Part shown: positions 34,553 to 43,998 of the stretch, in pieces
Position numbering within the stretch: the stretch's first letter is position 1
How the letters are laid out: each line of letters starts with the position of its first letter
NCBI RefSeq assembly: GCF_009755605.1
Contig: NZ_WPNZ01000001.1
Coordinates: 831,544-895,543 of the forward strand
DNA: 64,000 bases
Direction: 5' to 3'
Origin: Streptomyces typhae
GTDB lineage: Bacteria > Actinomycetota > Actinomycetes > Streptomycetales > Streptomycetaceae
Made by a program: the position numbers and the translations under genes
Notes under the pieces: generated by a model
What the model was told of the DNA's origin: nothing
Database searches by the model: none
The model's input: the letters and a program-made list of their open reading frames with translations, nothing else

Positions 34553-35155
34553 GTGGTGTACCGCGACGCCGCAGCCGCCACCGACATCGCCGTGCAGCCG
34601 ACCACCGACGGCGGTGCCCGGACGCTGGTCACCCTCAAGGACGGCAAGGCGCCCACGAGCCACCGCTTCCGGCTCGACCTCCCGCAGGGAACGGGTGTCG
34701 CCGAGGACGGCTGGGGCGGCTTCGAGCTGCACCGGGAGAGCGCCGAAGGGGTGCACGTCCCGGTCGGCTCCATCGACGCCCCGTGGGCCAAGGACGCCAA
34801 CGGCGAGTCCGTGCCCACCAGTTACCGCCTCGATGGCACGGAAATCGTCCAGGAGATCGAGACCGACGACAACACCGCATTTCCTGTCGTCGCCGACCCC
34901 AAGATGACATGGGGCATCGTGACCGGCACCGCGTACTTCAACAAGAAGGATACCCGGACGATCGCCAACAACGGCGCGCTGTCCGGAGTCGTCTCGGGAT
35001 TCCTCCCGCCGGGCCTCAACATCTACTGGGGCGCGCACGCCGCGGTCATCACCACCACGGCGCTGAAGGCGAAGAACGCCAAGCGGTGCCTCAAGGTCAA
35101 GTTCGCCGCCGGTCTTTTCATTCCCGATCAGTACTCCGGTGGATACTGCAAGTAG
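34553..35155 (+). CDS. C-terminal part of a secreted-protein family, 5' truncated
   Basis: A 200-residue frame without signal peptide that begins mid-domain: VVYRDAAAATDIAVQ, TSHRFRLDLPQGTG, VGSIDAPWAKDANGESVPTSY and FPVVADPKMTWGI. From memory these are the interior and C-terminal parts of a common Streptomyces secreted family. In the same frame codons before the GTG still read LAGAGT, as expected inside the domain, back to a stop at 34511-34513. GGGAG before GTG 34553 may allow translation. It is either a remnant or a secondarily shortened gene. Confidence 0.55.
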   Translation: MVYRDAAAATDIAVQPTTDGGARTLVTLKDGKAPTSHRFRLDLPQGTGVAEDGWGGFELHRESAEGVHVPVGSIDAPWAKDANGESVPTSYRLDGTEIVQEIETDDNTAFPVVADPKMTWGIVTGTAYFNKKDTRTIANNGALSGVVSGFLPPGLNIYWGAHAAVITTTALKAKNAKRCLKVKFAAGLFIPDQYSGGYCK

Positions 35156-35185
35156 AAATCTCATCTCTACGAGTGGAGAACGGCT

Positions 35186-35446
35186 TTGAGCAGCTCGTGG
35201 CTCATCTACAGCGGAGCCCTGCTGGTGCTTCTGTCCGTGGGAATTCTGATGGTCACCGGCAGACCGGCGATGTCGATCTGGCGTGACATGCCGTCGATAG
35301 CCGCAGGAGTCGTCCTCGGTGCCGCCGTGTGCGTGATCGCCCTGGTGTGCCAGGCACCGGCGCAGACAGCCGTGTCCGGTGCGTGCTTCTGGATGGCCGC
35401 GGCCATCACGGGCGTGCACGCCGTGCGCGGACACCGCGGCGCCTAG
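35186..35446 (+). CDS. Small three-helix membrane protein
   Basis: An 86-residue hydrophobic protein with three membrane stretches (about 4-22, 38-55 and 61-78). It starts at TTG 35186 with GGAGAA six bases before, 30 bases after the truncated secreted-protein frame, so the two probably form a unit. No family is recognised. Confidence 0.6.
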   Translation: MSSSWLIYSGALLVLLSVGILMVTGRPAMSIWRDMPSIAAGVVLGAAVCVIALVCQAPAQTAVSGACFWMAAAITGVHAVRGHRGA

Positions 35447-35479
35447 AAGAGTTCTGACGGATCTGCGTCGGAAGGAAGA

Positions 35480-35535
35480 AACCCCGGAGGGACGGCGCGG
35501 GGGCCTCACAGCCCCCGCGCCGTCCCTCCGGGGTT
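35480..35535. terminator. Strong bidirectional terminator
   Basis: A perfect 25-bp stem (35480-35504 with 35511-35535) and a six-base loop separate the small membrane protein gene from convergent lysS. Confidence 0.92.
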
Positions 35536-35552
35536 CCAGCGGCTCGGTGCTG

Positions 35553-37313
35553 CTAGGAACCGAGCAGCTTGCGCACCCGCTCCGCCCCCACGGCGAGGAG
35601 CAGCGTGGGCAGGCGCGGGCCGGTGTCGCGGCTCACGAGCAGGTGGTACAGGAGCGCGAAGAAGGTCCGCTGGGCGGTCTTGATCTCCGGCGGGAGCTCC
35701 TTGGGCCCGGCGTCGGCGGAGAAGCCGGCGCGGACCTTCGGGACGCCGTACACGAGGTGGGTCAGGCCGTCCAGGGACCAGTGGGAGTCGAGGCCCTGAA
35801 GGAGCAGCCGGATCGATTCGCGGCCCTCCTCGTCGAGGGACGCGAGCAGTTCCGTGTCGGGGACCTCCCGTACGACCGTGCGCTGGTCGGCGGGGACGTG
35901 CGTGTTGATCCACGCCTCGGCCCTGTCGAGGCGCGGCCGGGCCTCGTCCAGGGTGGCGAGGGGGTCGGCCGGGTCCAGCTCGGACAGGATGCGCAGCGTC
36001 TGGTCCTCGGCGCCCGCGGTGATGTCCGCGACGGAGGCGAGGGTGCGGTACGGCAGCGGGTGCGGGGTCGTCGGCAGCGGCCCCGCGGCGGTGCCGACGG
36101 CGCGCGCGTACGCGGCGGCGTCCGCGGGCAGCACGGAGCCGTCGGCGACCTTCGCGGCGAGCTTGTCCCATTCGTCGTACAGCCGCTGGATCTCCTGGTC
36201 GAAGGCGATCTTGAAGGACTGGTTGGGCCTGCGGCGGGCGTACAGCCAGCGGAGCAGCGGCGCTTCCATGATCTTCAGCGCGTCGGCGGGCGTGGGCACG
36301 CCGCCGCGCGAGGAGGACATCTTCGCCATGCCGGAGATCCCGACGAAGGCGTACATGGGCCCGATCGGCTGGACGCCGTCGAAGATCTGCCGGACGATCT
36401 GCCCGCCGACGACGAACGAGGAGCCGGGCGAGGAGTGGTCCACGCCGCTGGGCTCGAAGATCACGCCCTCGTAGGCCCAGCGCATCGGCCAGTCGACCTT
36501 CCAGACCAGCTTGCCGCGGTCGAACTCGCTCAGCCGCACGGTCTCCTCGAAACCGCAGGCCGTGCAGGTGTAGGCCAGCTCCGTCGAGTCGTCGTCGTAG
36601 GAGGTGACGGTGGTGAGGTCCTTGCCGCACTGCCCGCAGTAGGGCTTGTACGGGAAGTAGCCACCGGCGCCGCCGCTGCCGTCGTCCTCGCCCGCCGCGC
36701 CGGAGCCCTCCGCGGCCTCCAGCTCGGCCTCGTCGGCCGGCTTCTGCTGCTGCTTGCCCTTGCCCTGGGCCTTGGCCGGGTCCTTCTTCGTGCGGTACTG
36801 GTCGAGGATCGCGTCGATGTCGGCGCGGTGCCTCATCGCGTGCAGGATCTGCTCGCGGTACGTCCCCGACGTGTACTGCTCGGTCTGGCTGATCCCGTCG
36901 TACTCCACGCCGAGGTCGGCGAGCGAGGCGGCCATCGCGGCCTTGAAGTGCTCGGCCCAGTTCGGGTGCGCGGACCCGGCGGGCGCGGGCACCGAGGTCA
37001 GCGGCTTGCCGATGTGCTCGGCCCAGGACTCGTCGACGCCGGGGACACCGGCCGGGACCTTGCGGTACCGGTCGTAGTCGTCCCAGGAGATCAGGTGCCG
37101 GACCTGGTGGCCGCGGCGGCGGACCTCGTCGGCGACGAGGTGCGGGGTCATGACCTCGCGGAGGTTGCCCAGGTGGATGGGGCCCGAGGGGGACAGGCCC
37201 GAGGCGACGACCACAGGTTTGCCCGGGGCACGACGCTCCGACTCGGCGATGACCTCGTCCGCGTAGCGGGAGACCCAGTCGGTGGTATCGGTGCTCTGAG
37301 CCACGATCGGCAC
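35553..37313 (-). CDS. lysS: Lysyl-tRNA synthetase, class I
   Basis: A 586-residue class I (archaeal-type) LysRS. The HIGH motif is HLGN at 47-50 ([13 protein letters not shown]), the KMSKS loop is KMSSS at 331-335, and a zinc ribbon is formed by C226, C229, C250 and C253. Between about 175 and 218 is a Lys/Glu/Gly-rich insertion. The C-terminal helical anticodon-binding domain ends [12 protein letters not shown]. It is divergent from argS. Confidence 0.95.
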   Translation of the reverse strand: MPIVAQSTDTTDWVSRYADEVIAESERRAPGKPVVVASGLSPSGPIHLGNLREVMTPHLVADEVRRRGHQVRHLISWDDYDRYRKVPAGVPGVDESWAEHIGKPLTSVPAPAGSAHPNWAEHFKAAMAASLADLGVEYDGISQTEQYTSGTYREQILHAMRHRADIDAILDQYRTKKDPAKAQGKGKQQQKPADEAELEAAEGSGAAGEDDGSGGAGGYFPYKPYCGQCGKDLTTVTSYDDDSTELAYTCTACGFEETVRLSEFDRGKLVWKVDWPMRWAYEGVIFEPSGVDHSSPGSSFVVGGQIVRQIFDGVQPIGPMYAFVGISGMAKMSSSRGGVPTPADALKIMEAPLLRWLYARRRPNQSFKIAFDQEIQRLYDEWDKLAAKVADGSVLPADAAAYARAVGTAAGPLPTTPHPLPYRTLASVADITAGAEDQTLRILSELDPADPLATLDEARPRLDRAEAWINTHVPADQRTVVREVPDTELLASLDEEGRESIRLLLQGLDSHWSLDGLTHLVYGVPKVRAGFSADAGPKELPPEIKTAQRTFFALLYHLLVSRDTGPRLPTLLLAVGAERVRKLLGS

Positions 37314-37531
37314 GTCCTCTTGTTTCCTCGGGATTCAGGGAATCTGGCGTGAGCCATTCTCCCAGACGGCGGGACCCGGCCCGGGGTTGCTCCCGGCACG
37401 GCGCGGGGCCGCGCCCGGTCGCCCCCGGCGGGGGCCGGACCCGGGCGCGTTTATCGGGGCGAAACGGTGTCCCCGCCCATGGGACACTTGCCCCTCACCC
37501 TGATGCACACCATTTACGAGAACGGAAGCAC

Positions 37532-39325
37532 ATGGCCTCGGTCACGTCCCTCAGCGCATCCGTCCACCAGCGTCTCGCGGACGCTCTCTCGGCAGCCCTG
37601 CCGGAGGCCGCCCCCGCCGATCCGCTGCTGCGACGCAGCGACCGAGCGGACTTCCAGGCCAACGGCATCCTCGCGCTCGCGAAGAAGGCGAAGGCCAACC
37701 CCCGGGAGCTGGCCACCGAGGTCGTCGACTCGATCGACGCCCCGGAGCTGCTGCGCGACGTCGAGGTGTCAGGTCCCGGCTTCCTGAACATCACGGTCAC
37801 GGACCGCGCCATCGTGGAGACGCTCGCCGCCCGCGCCGCCGACGGCGACCGCCTCGGCGTCCCGTTCGCGGAGCACCCCGGCACCACGGTGATCGACTGG
37901 GCGCAGCCGAACGTGGCCAAGGAGATGCACGTCGGCCACCTGCGGAACTCGGTGATCGGCAACGCCGTCAAGCGGATCCTCGAATTCACCGGCGAGAAGA
38001 TCGTCAACCGGCACCACATCGGTGACTGGGGCACCCAGTTCGGCATGCTCATCCAGTACCTCCTGGAGCACCCGCACGAGCTGGACCACAAGGCGAGCGC
38101 CGCCGCGGGCGAGGGAGCCGACGGGCAGGCGGGTGAGGAGGCGATGTCCAACCTCAACCGCATCTACAAGGCCGCCCGTGTCCTCTTCGACTCCGACGAG
38201 GAGTTCAAGACCCGCGCCCGGCGCCGGGTCGTGGACCTCCAGGCCGGTGACCCGGAGACGCTCGCGCTCTGGCAGCGGTTCGTGGACGAGTCGAAGATCT
38301 ACTTCTACTCGGTCTTCGACAAGCTGGACGTGGAGATCCACGACGAGGACATCGTCGGCGAGTCGGGCTACAACGACATGCTGGCCGAGACCTGCCGCCT
38401 CCTGGAGGAGTCGGGTGTCGCGGTCCGCTCCGAGGGCGCGCTGTGCGTGTTCTTCGACGACGTGAAGGGCCCCGACGGCAACCCCGTACCGCTGATCGTC
38501 CAGAAGTCCGACGGCGGCTTCGGCTACGCGGCGACCGACCTCTCCGCGATCCGCGACCGCGTCTTCAACGTGAAGGCGGACACCCTTCTGTACGTGGTCG
38601 ACGCCCGCCAGTCCCTGCACTTCAAGATGGTCTTCGAGACGGCGCGCAGGGCGGGCTGGCTGACCGGCGACGTCAAGGCGGTGCAGCTCGCCTTCGGCAC
38701 GGTCCTCGGCAAGGACGGCAAGCCGTTCAAGACCCGCGAGGGCGAGACGGTCCGCCTGATCGACCTGCTCGACGAGGCGATCGACCGGGCGACGGCCGTG
38801 GTGCGCTCCAAGGCCGAGAAGGTGGGCCTGAGCGAGGACGAGATCCTGGAGAACGGCCGGCAGGTCGGCATCGGCGCCGTGAAGTACGCGGACCTCTCCA
38901 CGTCGGCGGTACGGGACTACAAGTTCGACCTGGACCAGATGGTCTCGCTGAACGGCGACACGTCGGTCTACCTCCAGTACGCCTACGCGCGCATCCAGTC
39001 CATCCTGCGCAAGGCGGGCGAGGCCCGTCCCGTCGCGCACCCCGAGCTCGACCTGGCCCCGGCGGAGCGGGCCCTCGGCCTGCACCTGGACCAGTTCGCG
39101 GCGACGGTCGCGGAGGCCGCCGAGGAGTACGCCCCGCACAAGCTGGCCGCGTACCTGTACCAGCTCGCCTCGCACCTGACCACGTTCTACGACCAGTGCC
39201 AGGTGCTCAGCGCCGACAACCCGCCCGAGGTCGTGGAGAACCGCCTGTTCCTGGTGGCGTTGACGGCCCGCACCTTGCACCGGGGGATGGAACTCCTGGG
39301 CGTCCGCACCCCCGAGCGCCTGTAG
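37532..39325 (+). CDS. argS: Arginyl-tRNA synthetase
   Basis: A 597-residue class I ArgRS. The N-terminal Add-1 domain (about 1-110) is followed by the HIGH motif HVGH (133-136) in [15 protein letters not shown]. The DALR anticodon-binding domain includes [18 protein letters not shown]. The KMSKS loop is degenerate, as usual in this family ([17 protein letters not shown]). ATG 37532 has GGAAG before it. It is divergent from lysS with about 220 bp between, and a hairpin terminator follows. Confidence 0.95.
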   Translation: MASVTSLSASVHQRLADALSAALPEAAPADPLLRRSDRADFQANGILALAKKAKANPRELATEVVDSIDAPELLRDVEVSGPGFLNITVTDRAIVETLAARAADGDRLGVPFAEHPGTTVIDWAQPNVAKEMHVGHLRNSVIGNAVKRILEFTGEKIVNRHHIGDWGTQFGMLIQYLLEHPHELDHKASAAAGEGADGQAGEEAMSNLNRIYKAARVLFDSDEEFKTRARRRVVDLQAGDPETLALWQRFVDESKIYFYSVFDKLDVEIHDEDIVGESGYNDMLAETCRLLEESGVAVRSEGALCVFFDDVKGPDGNPVPLIVQKSDGGFGYAATDLSAIRDRVFNVKADTLLYVVDARQSLHFKMVFETARRAGWLTGDVKAVQLAFGTVLGKDGKPFKTREGETVRLIDLLDEAIDRATAVVRSKAEKVGLSEDEILENGRQVGIGAVKYADLSTSAVRDYKFDLDQMVSLNGDTSVYLQYAYARIQSILRKAGEARPVAHPELDLAPAERALGLHLDQFAATVAEAAEEYAPHKLAAYLYQLASHLTTFYDQCQVLSADNPPEVVENRLFLVALTARTLHRGMELLGVRTPERL

Positions 39326-39331
39326 ACCGGC

Positions 39332-39369
39332 CGGACCAGTTGCCTACCACCCTGTGGGCAACTGGTCCG
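39332..39369. terminator. Terminator between argS and aminotransferase genes
   Basis: CGGACCAGTTGCC (39332-39344) pairs with GGCAACTGGTCCG (39357-39369). The right arm is repeated once more at 39396. Confidence 0.7.
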
Positions 39370-39391
39370 CTCCCCCGCCCCCGCTCCCCTC

Positions 39392-39436
39392 TGTGGGCAA
39401 CTGGTCCGCCAGGGGCGGAACGGGTGGGCACAGCCC
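39392..39436 (+). repeat. Dispersed repeat B, short copy
   Basis: TGTGGGCAACTGGTCCGCC followed by GGGGCGGAACGGGTGGGCACAGCCC. It shares its ends with the longer copy inside the HTH gene at 41915-41997. Confidence 0.65.
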
Positions 39437-39454
39437 TCACCGCCGGGCAACTGT

Positions 39455-40660
39455 TCACCCAAGCCCCAGCCGAAGCCTCCGCAGCCCTTCCCCGATCTCA
39501 TCGGGCGTCTGCGTGACGAAGCAGAGCCGCAGGCTGGCAGGGTCCGGCGCCCCCACATAGAAGGGCGCCCCCGGCACGTACGCCACGTTGTGCGCGAGGA
39601 CACCGGGCAGCAACGCGGTGGCGTCGTACCCGGACGGCAACCGCACCCAGAGGAACATCCCGCCCTCGGGCCGGGACCACGAGGACCCGGCGGGAAGGGC
39701 GTCGCCGATCCCGGCGAGCATGGCGTCCCGCCGCTCCCCGTACACCCCGGCCACGCGGGCCACATGCGCGTCCAGGTCGTACTCCGCCAGATACCGCGCG
39801 GCGGCGAGCTGGTTGACGGTGGGGGTGTGCAGATCGGCGGCCTGCTTGGCGATGGCGCAGGCCCGCCGCAGGGCGGCCGGCGCCCGCAGCCACCCGAGCC
39901 GCAGCCCCGGCGCCATCACCTTGGAGAAGCTCCCGAGCACCGCGGTCCGGTCCTCGGCACCGGCGTGAGAGGCGATCCAGGGCACGCGCACACCCTCGAA
40001 CCGCAGCTCCCCGTAAGGGTCGTCCTCGACGATCCACACACCGCGGCGCGCGGCGACGGCGGCGACCGCGGCCCGGCGGTCGCCGGGCATGGTCCTGCCG
40101 GTCGGGTTCTGGAACGTGGGCACGGTGTAGAAGAGCTTGGGCCGGTGCTCGGCGACGAGCGCGTCCAGGGCGTCGGGGTCGGCGCCGTCGTCGTCCCCGG
40201 GCACGGCCACGACCCGCGCGCCCGCGAAGGCGAAGACCTGAAGTGCCGCCAGATAGCAGGGGTCCTCCACGAGCACCGTGTCGCCGGGTTCGACGAGCGC
40301 GGTGGCGAGCAGCGAAAGCCCCTGCTGGGAGCCGGTGGTGACGAGGAGTTCGTCGGCTCCGGTGGCGAGGCCCCGGTCTGCGTACCGCCCGGCGAGCGCG
40401 GTACGCAGACCGGGATCGCCCTCGGTCGTCGAGTACTGCATGGCCTGTGCGGGCGTCTCGTCGAACACGGCCTGGTAGGTGGCCGCGACGTTGCGCACGT
40501 CGAAGAGTTCGGGCGCGGGGAGGCCGCCCGCGAAGTTGATGACCTCGGGCCGTGCGGTGATCGCGAGCATGTCCCGTACCGGCGAACCCCCGATGGCGGC
40601 GGCACGCGCGGCGAGCGGCGGCGTGGGGGCGTCGGCGGGGGCGCTGCTGGTGACGGTCAT
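39455..40660 (-). CDS. PLP-dependent aminotransferase (fold type I)
   Basis: A 401-residue aminotransferase of the 2-aminoadipate/MocR-related type. INFAGGLPAPELFD opens it, YSTTEGDPGLR and LLVTTGSQQGLSLL follow, the PLP lysine is in GSFSKVMAPGLRLGW, and the C-terminal RPEGGMFLWVRLP is typical. There is no GntR domain, so it is an enzyme rather than a regulator. Relatives act on aromatic or branched substrates; specificity cannot be read here. Confidence 0.88.
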   Translation of the reverse strand: MTVTSSAPADAPTPPLAARAAAIGGSPVRDMLAITARPEVINFAGGLPAPELFDVRNVAATYQAVFDETPAQAMQYSTTEGDPGLRTALAGRYADRGLATGADELLVTTGSQQGLSLLATALVEPGDTVLVEDPCYLAALQVFAFAGARVVAVPGDDDGADPDALDALVAEHRPKLFYTVPTFQNPTGRTMPGDRRAAVAAVAARRGVWIVEDDPYGELRFEGVRVPWIASHAGAEDRTAVLGSFSKVMAPGLRLGWLRAPAALRRACAIAKQAADLHTPTVNQLAAARYLAEYDLDAHVARVAGVYGERRDAMLAGIGDALPAGSSWSRPEGGMFLWVRLPSGYDATALLPGVLAHNVAYVPGAPFYVGAPDPASLRLCFVTQTPDEIGEGLRRLRLGLG

Positions 40661-40761
40661 CGGGTTCCCTTCCCTACGCGATTCCCGGCAGGGTAAGCAC
40701 GTAGGTGCCGCCTACAACAGCCATTCCGCGATACGGACGGCGGACGGATACCGGCCGCGGG

Positions 40762-42348
40762 TCACTCCACCACTTCCACGCCCCCGTCCGGGTTGCGCTC
40801 GATCGGGATCCACTTCTTGCTGTCGAGCGAGAAGCCGAACGTGGGGTTGTCGTCCCCGCCGCTGGTGCGGAACGGCTTGCCGGAGTCGTCGATCCGCACG
40901 GTGCCGTGCCGCTTGCCGCTGGACCACTCCAGTTCCAGGAACCAGCTCACGTCGTGCGCCCGGACGTCCGCGTCGACGTAGAAGGCCGCCGGGTCCTTCT
41001 CGCTCACCTTGTACGGGAAGCTGACCTCCCCGGACTTGGGGGTCAGACGCGGGACCGACGCGTCGAGGTTCACGTCGAAGGAGTGCTTGGGCACGTTGCC
41101 GCCGCAGCCGACGCCGACGTACCCCATCTCGTAGGCGTTCCGCTTGAGCGGCGCGCCGCTGCCGACGACACGGATGTCGAGCGACTCCAGGACGACGGTC
41201 TCGGCGCCCGTGCCCTGGACGACCAGCTTCACGGTCTGCCGTCCCGCGGGGACCGCGCCGTTCGCGTGCACCCAGCCGGCGGCGTCCTGCTCGTTGGGGG
41301 GCGGGGAGAGGCGCTTCGGGTCCCGGGCGACGAGGTACGGGTTGCCGCAGGGGTCGTACCAGAAGTACGGGTGCGTGGACACCGTCAGGGGCACCGCGCC
41401 GGACACCGGGCTCTCGCCACCGGTTCCGCCGCCCGAGCCCGCCCCGGAGGGCGCGGGGCCGCCGCCCTTGCCGGTGCTGCCCTTCTCGCCGCCGGGCTTC
41501 TTGTCCCCGGTTTCGTCGTCACCGTCGCCGCGGGCGTCCTTCTTGCCCTCGGGCTTGTGCCCGGGGGACGCCTTGGCCGACGGGCTCTGCTTCCGCTTCC
41601 CGTCCTCGACGACCTCGCCCGGGGCGGTCGGCCCGACGTCCGCGGACGTCTTCCTGCCACCTCCGGAGGACTTGTCACCGGACGTGGACTGCAGCGCCAG
41701 CGCGGTACCCCCCAGCGCGAGCACGGCCCCCACCGCGGCGACCACCACGAGCCGCCGCCGCTTCCCCGCCGCGGCCTGCGGCACCCGGTCGGACACGAGC
41801 GGCCCACCGGCCTCCGACTCCGAGAAGTCGTCCTGCCCCGGCCGGGGTTCCGCCTCCGGGGCGACCTCCCACCCCGGCTGGGGCTCCGGCTCGTGCTCCT
41901 GCTGCCGCTGTCGCTGTGGGCAATCGTCCCGCAGGGCGAGTGGGGTCTCCCCTGCTTGAGCGGAGCCGAGAGCTTGGGGACGGGTGGGCACAGCCCCTGG
42001 TTCCGGCCCACCGGACGCAGCCAGGCCCCCGCCCCCGGGACCCCCGCCCTCCAACTCCCCGAACTCAGGCGGGACGCCAGCCTCCGCGGGGGCGCCCCCC
42101 TCCCGGCGCCCCCGCCCCGCGTCGGCGACGATCCACCGCCGGTGAAGCTCCACCAACTCCTCCGGCGAGGCCTTGCAGAGACGTCCCAACCGCTCCACGG
42201 GGGCGAACTCCACCGGCACGGCACTGCCGTTGACGTACCGGTGCAGCGTCGACGTGCTCATGTGCAGCCGCTTGGCCAACACCCCGTAACTGAGCCCGGA
42301 CCGCTCCTTCAGCTCCTTCAGCAGGTCGGCGAATCCTTCTGCCCCCAC
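40762..42348 (-). CDS. Membrane-anchored HTH protein with extracytoplasmic domain
   Basis: A 528-residue protein. An XRE-like HTH (about 1-60: LLKELKERSGLSYGVLAKRLHMSTSTLHRYVNG) is followed by a long Pro/Gly/Glu linker, one membrane helix near 225-245 (RLVVVAAVGAVLALGGTALAL), a low-complexity stalk and a C-terminal outer domain of about 185 residues beginning LTVSTHPYFWYDPCGNPYLV. The layout suggests a one-component signal transducer. Residues about 118-145 are encoded by dispersed repeat B. GTG 42348 follows GGAGGAA. Two DUF4232 protein genes lie directly upstream, divergent. Confidence 0.78.
   Translation of the reverse strand: MGAEGFADLLKELKERSGLSYGVLAKRLHMSTSTLHRYVNGSAVPVEFAPVERLGRLCKASPEELVELHRRWIVADAGRGRREGGAPAEAGVPPEFGELEGGGPGGGGLAASGGPEPGAVPTRPQALGSAQAGETPLALRDDCPQRQRQQEHEPEPQPGWEVAPEAEPRPGQDDFSESEAGGPLVSDRVPQAAAGKRRRLVVVAAVGAVLALGGTALALQSTSGDKSSGGGRKTSADVGPTAPGEVVEDGKRKQSPSAKASPGHKPEGKKDARGDGDDETGDKKPGGEKGSTGKGGGPAPSGAGSGGGTGGESPVSGAVPLTVSTHPYFWYDPCGNPYLVARDPKRLSPPPNEQDAAGWVHANGAVPAGRQTVKLVVQGTGAETVVLESLDIRVVGSGAPLKRNAYEMGYVGVGCGGNVPKHSFDVNLDASVPRLTPKSGEVSFPYKVSEKDPAAFYVDADVRAHDVSWFLELEWSSGKRHGTVRIDDSGKPFRTSGGDDNPTFGFSLDSKKWIPIERNPDGGVEVVE
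41915..41997. repeat. Dispersed repeat B, long copy inside a coding sequence
   Basis: TGTGGGCAATCGTCCCGC, then an inner CTGCTTGAGCGGAGCCGAGAG element, then GGACGGGTGGGCACAGCCCC. The outer parts match 39392-39436. The segment is read in frame within the HTH protein linker. Confidence 0.7.
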
Positions 42349-42582
42349 CGTTCCTCCGTCCCGTGCGACCGTTCCAGACGCGACCCGTCTCCCCAGGTCA
42401 GAGCCAGTACAGCCATTCCAGCGTCCCGTACTTCCCGGCCGATCTTGTCCATGGGACGAAGCGGCGTACAAGCTCCGGTCATCCAAGCACGCCGACCGGG
42501 CCCTCCGGCCAACAGGCGCGCTTCTCCCCCGTATGTACGTCATGCACATCACATTCACGAACCCCGTCGAGAGGGATCACTC

Positions 42583-43278
42583 ATGCGCACCCGTATGTTC
42601 GCCGCCGCCACCGTCGCGCTCGCAGCGCTGTCGCTGACGGCGTGCGGGGGCAATGATGACGGAGTACGGGACGAGGGCGCGTCGAAGCCGACCGCGGTCG
42701 ACAGCGGCAGCGAGGCGGGCAGCGGCTCCGAGCCCACGTCGGACAAGGCGCGCACCAAGGACTCGGGGGACGCCACCGGCTCCGGCAGCTCCACCGGTTC
42801 CGACGGCTCCGGCGGCTCCGACGGCGCGGCATCGGACCAGGACGCCGACAACGACCCCGGCGCCCCCGAGAACCGCGTCCCTTGCTCCGCCGCCAACACC
42901 TCCGTCACGGCCACGCCGGTCACCCGGCCGCTCAACCACATGCTGATCACCGTCACCAACACCGGCTCCAAGATGTGCGACCTGGAGGGCCACCCGGTCC
43001 TCAAGTTCGAGGGCGCCCAGTCGGTGCCGCCGGTGATCGAGGACAGCAAGCCGCAGGCGGTCACCTCGCTGAAGCCCGGCGCCAAGGGCTACGCCGCCGC
43101 GATCCTGGTCGCCGGCGACGGCAGCGGCGGCGCGACCCGGCAGGTGAACAGCCTGGAGGTCGGCTTCGAGGGCAGTGACGCCTTCGCCGACTCCACGCTC
43201 CCGTCCGAGGGCGTGCACATCGACGACTCCCTGCGCGTCACCTACTGGCAGTCCGACTCCGTGTCGGCTCTCAACTGA
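42583..43278 (+). CDS. DUF4232 lipoprotein
   Basis: A 231-residue lipoprotein with lipobox LTAC (Cys near residue 21), a Ser/Gly/Asp linker to about residue 90, and a DUF4232 domain with NTSVTATPVTRPLNHMLITVTNTGSKMCDLEGHPVLKF, then SLKPGAKGYAAAIL and a closing RVTYWQ. The family is extracellular and of unknown function. GAGAGGG precedes ATG 42583. The next gene encodes a relative. Confidence 0.82.
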   Translation: MRTRMFAAATVALAALSLTACGGNDDGVRDEGASKPTAVDSGSEAGSGSEPTSDKARTKDSGDATGSGSSTGSDGSGGSDGAASDQDADNDPGAPENRVPCSAANTSVTATPVTRPLNHMLITVTNTGSKMCDLEGHPVLKFEGAQSVPPVIEDSKPQAVTSLKPGAKGYAAAILVAGDGSGGATRQVNSLEVGFEGSDAFADSTLPSEGVHIDDSLRVTYWQSDSVSALN

Positions 43279-43315
43279 CCCACGGCACACCACCGACAGA
43301 CCGAAAGGCACCACG

Positions 43316-43849
43316 ATGCGCAGCACGTCCCGCACCCGCACCTTCGCGACCCTCGCCCTGGCCGCCGCGGCCCTGACCGCCACGGTCTCCGCGGGCGCCG
43401 CCCAGGCCGCGGCCCCCGCCCCGGTCACCCCCGTCACCTGCACCGCGGCGAACACCGAGCTGACCGTGAAGAAGGTCAGCAGCCCGGCCGACCACCTGCT
43501 CCTGAAGGCCACCAACACCGGCAGCAAGCCCTGCTACGCGTACAACGCGCCGTACCTGCGCTTCGACGAGGCGCAGTCCGCGACCGCGGTCGACTTCGAC
43601 AGCGTCCCGCAGGCGGTCGTCACGCTGGAGCCCGGGAAGTCCGCGTACGCTGGCATCACCACGTCGTCGCCGACGGGCACGCACCGCCACAAGGCCCACG
43701 ATCTCGGTGTCACGTTCACCAACCGCGCCTGGACCGGCGCCGCGGGCCGCTCCGCGGACCTGAAGCTGCCCGGTGGCGGCGTGTACGTGGACGACTCGGC
43801 CCAGGTCACCTACTGGCAGGCGACCCGCGCGCTGGCCCTGCGCTGGTAA
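43316..43849 (+). CDS. Secreted DUF4232 protein
   Basis: A 177-residue secreted protein with a Sec signal (about 1-32, ending GAAQAA) and one DUF4232 domain: CTAANTELTVKKVSSPADHLLLKATNTGSKPCYAYNAPYLRF, then VTLEPGKSAYAGI and the ending YVDDSAQVTYWQ. It has no lipobox, so it is released rather than anchored. It is a paralogue of the preceding lipoprotein, 37 bases downstream. Confidence 0.82.
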   Translation: MRSTSRTRTFATLALAAAALTATVSAGAAQAAAPAPVTPVTCTAANTELTVKKVSSPADHLLLKATNTGSKPCYAYNAPYLRFDEAQSATAVDFDSVPQAVVTLEPGKSAYAGITTSSPTGTHRHKAHDLGVTFTNRAWTGAAGRSADLKLPGGGVYVDDSAQVTYWQATRALALRW

Positions 43850-43998
43850 TCCCCCGGGTCCACTTACCCCCGGTCCACTTACCTGCCGGTGAGTACCGCA
43901 CAAAATAGTCGGTACTTGTCGCCCCTGACGGGCCTGGCGAGGATCGAGGTGTTCCCCCGAACACCCCGGTCCTCGCCAGCGCCTCTCCAGGAGCCCCC

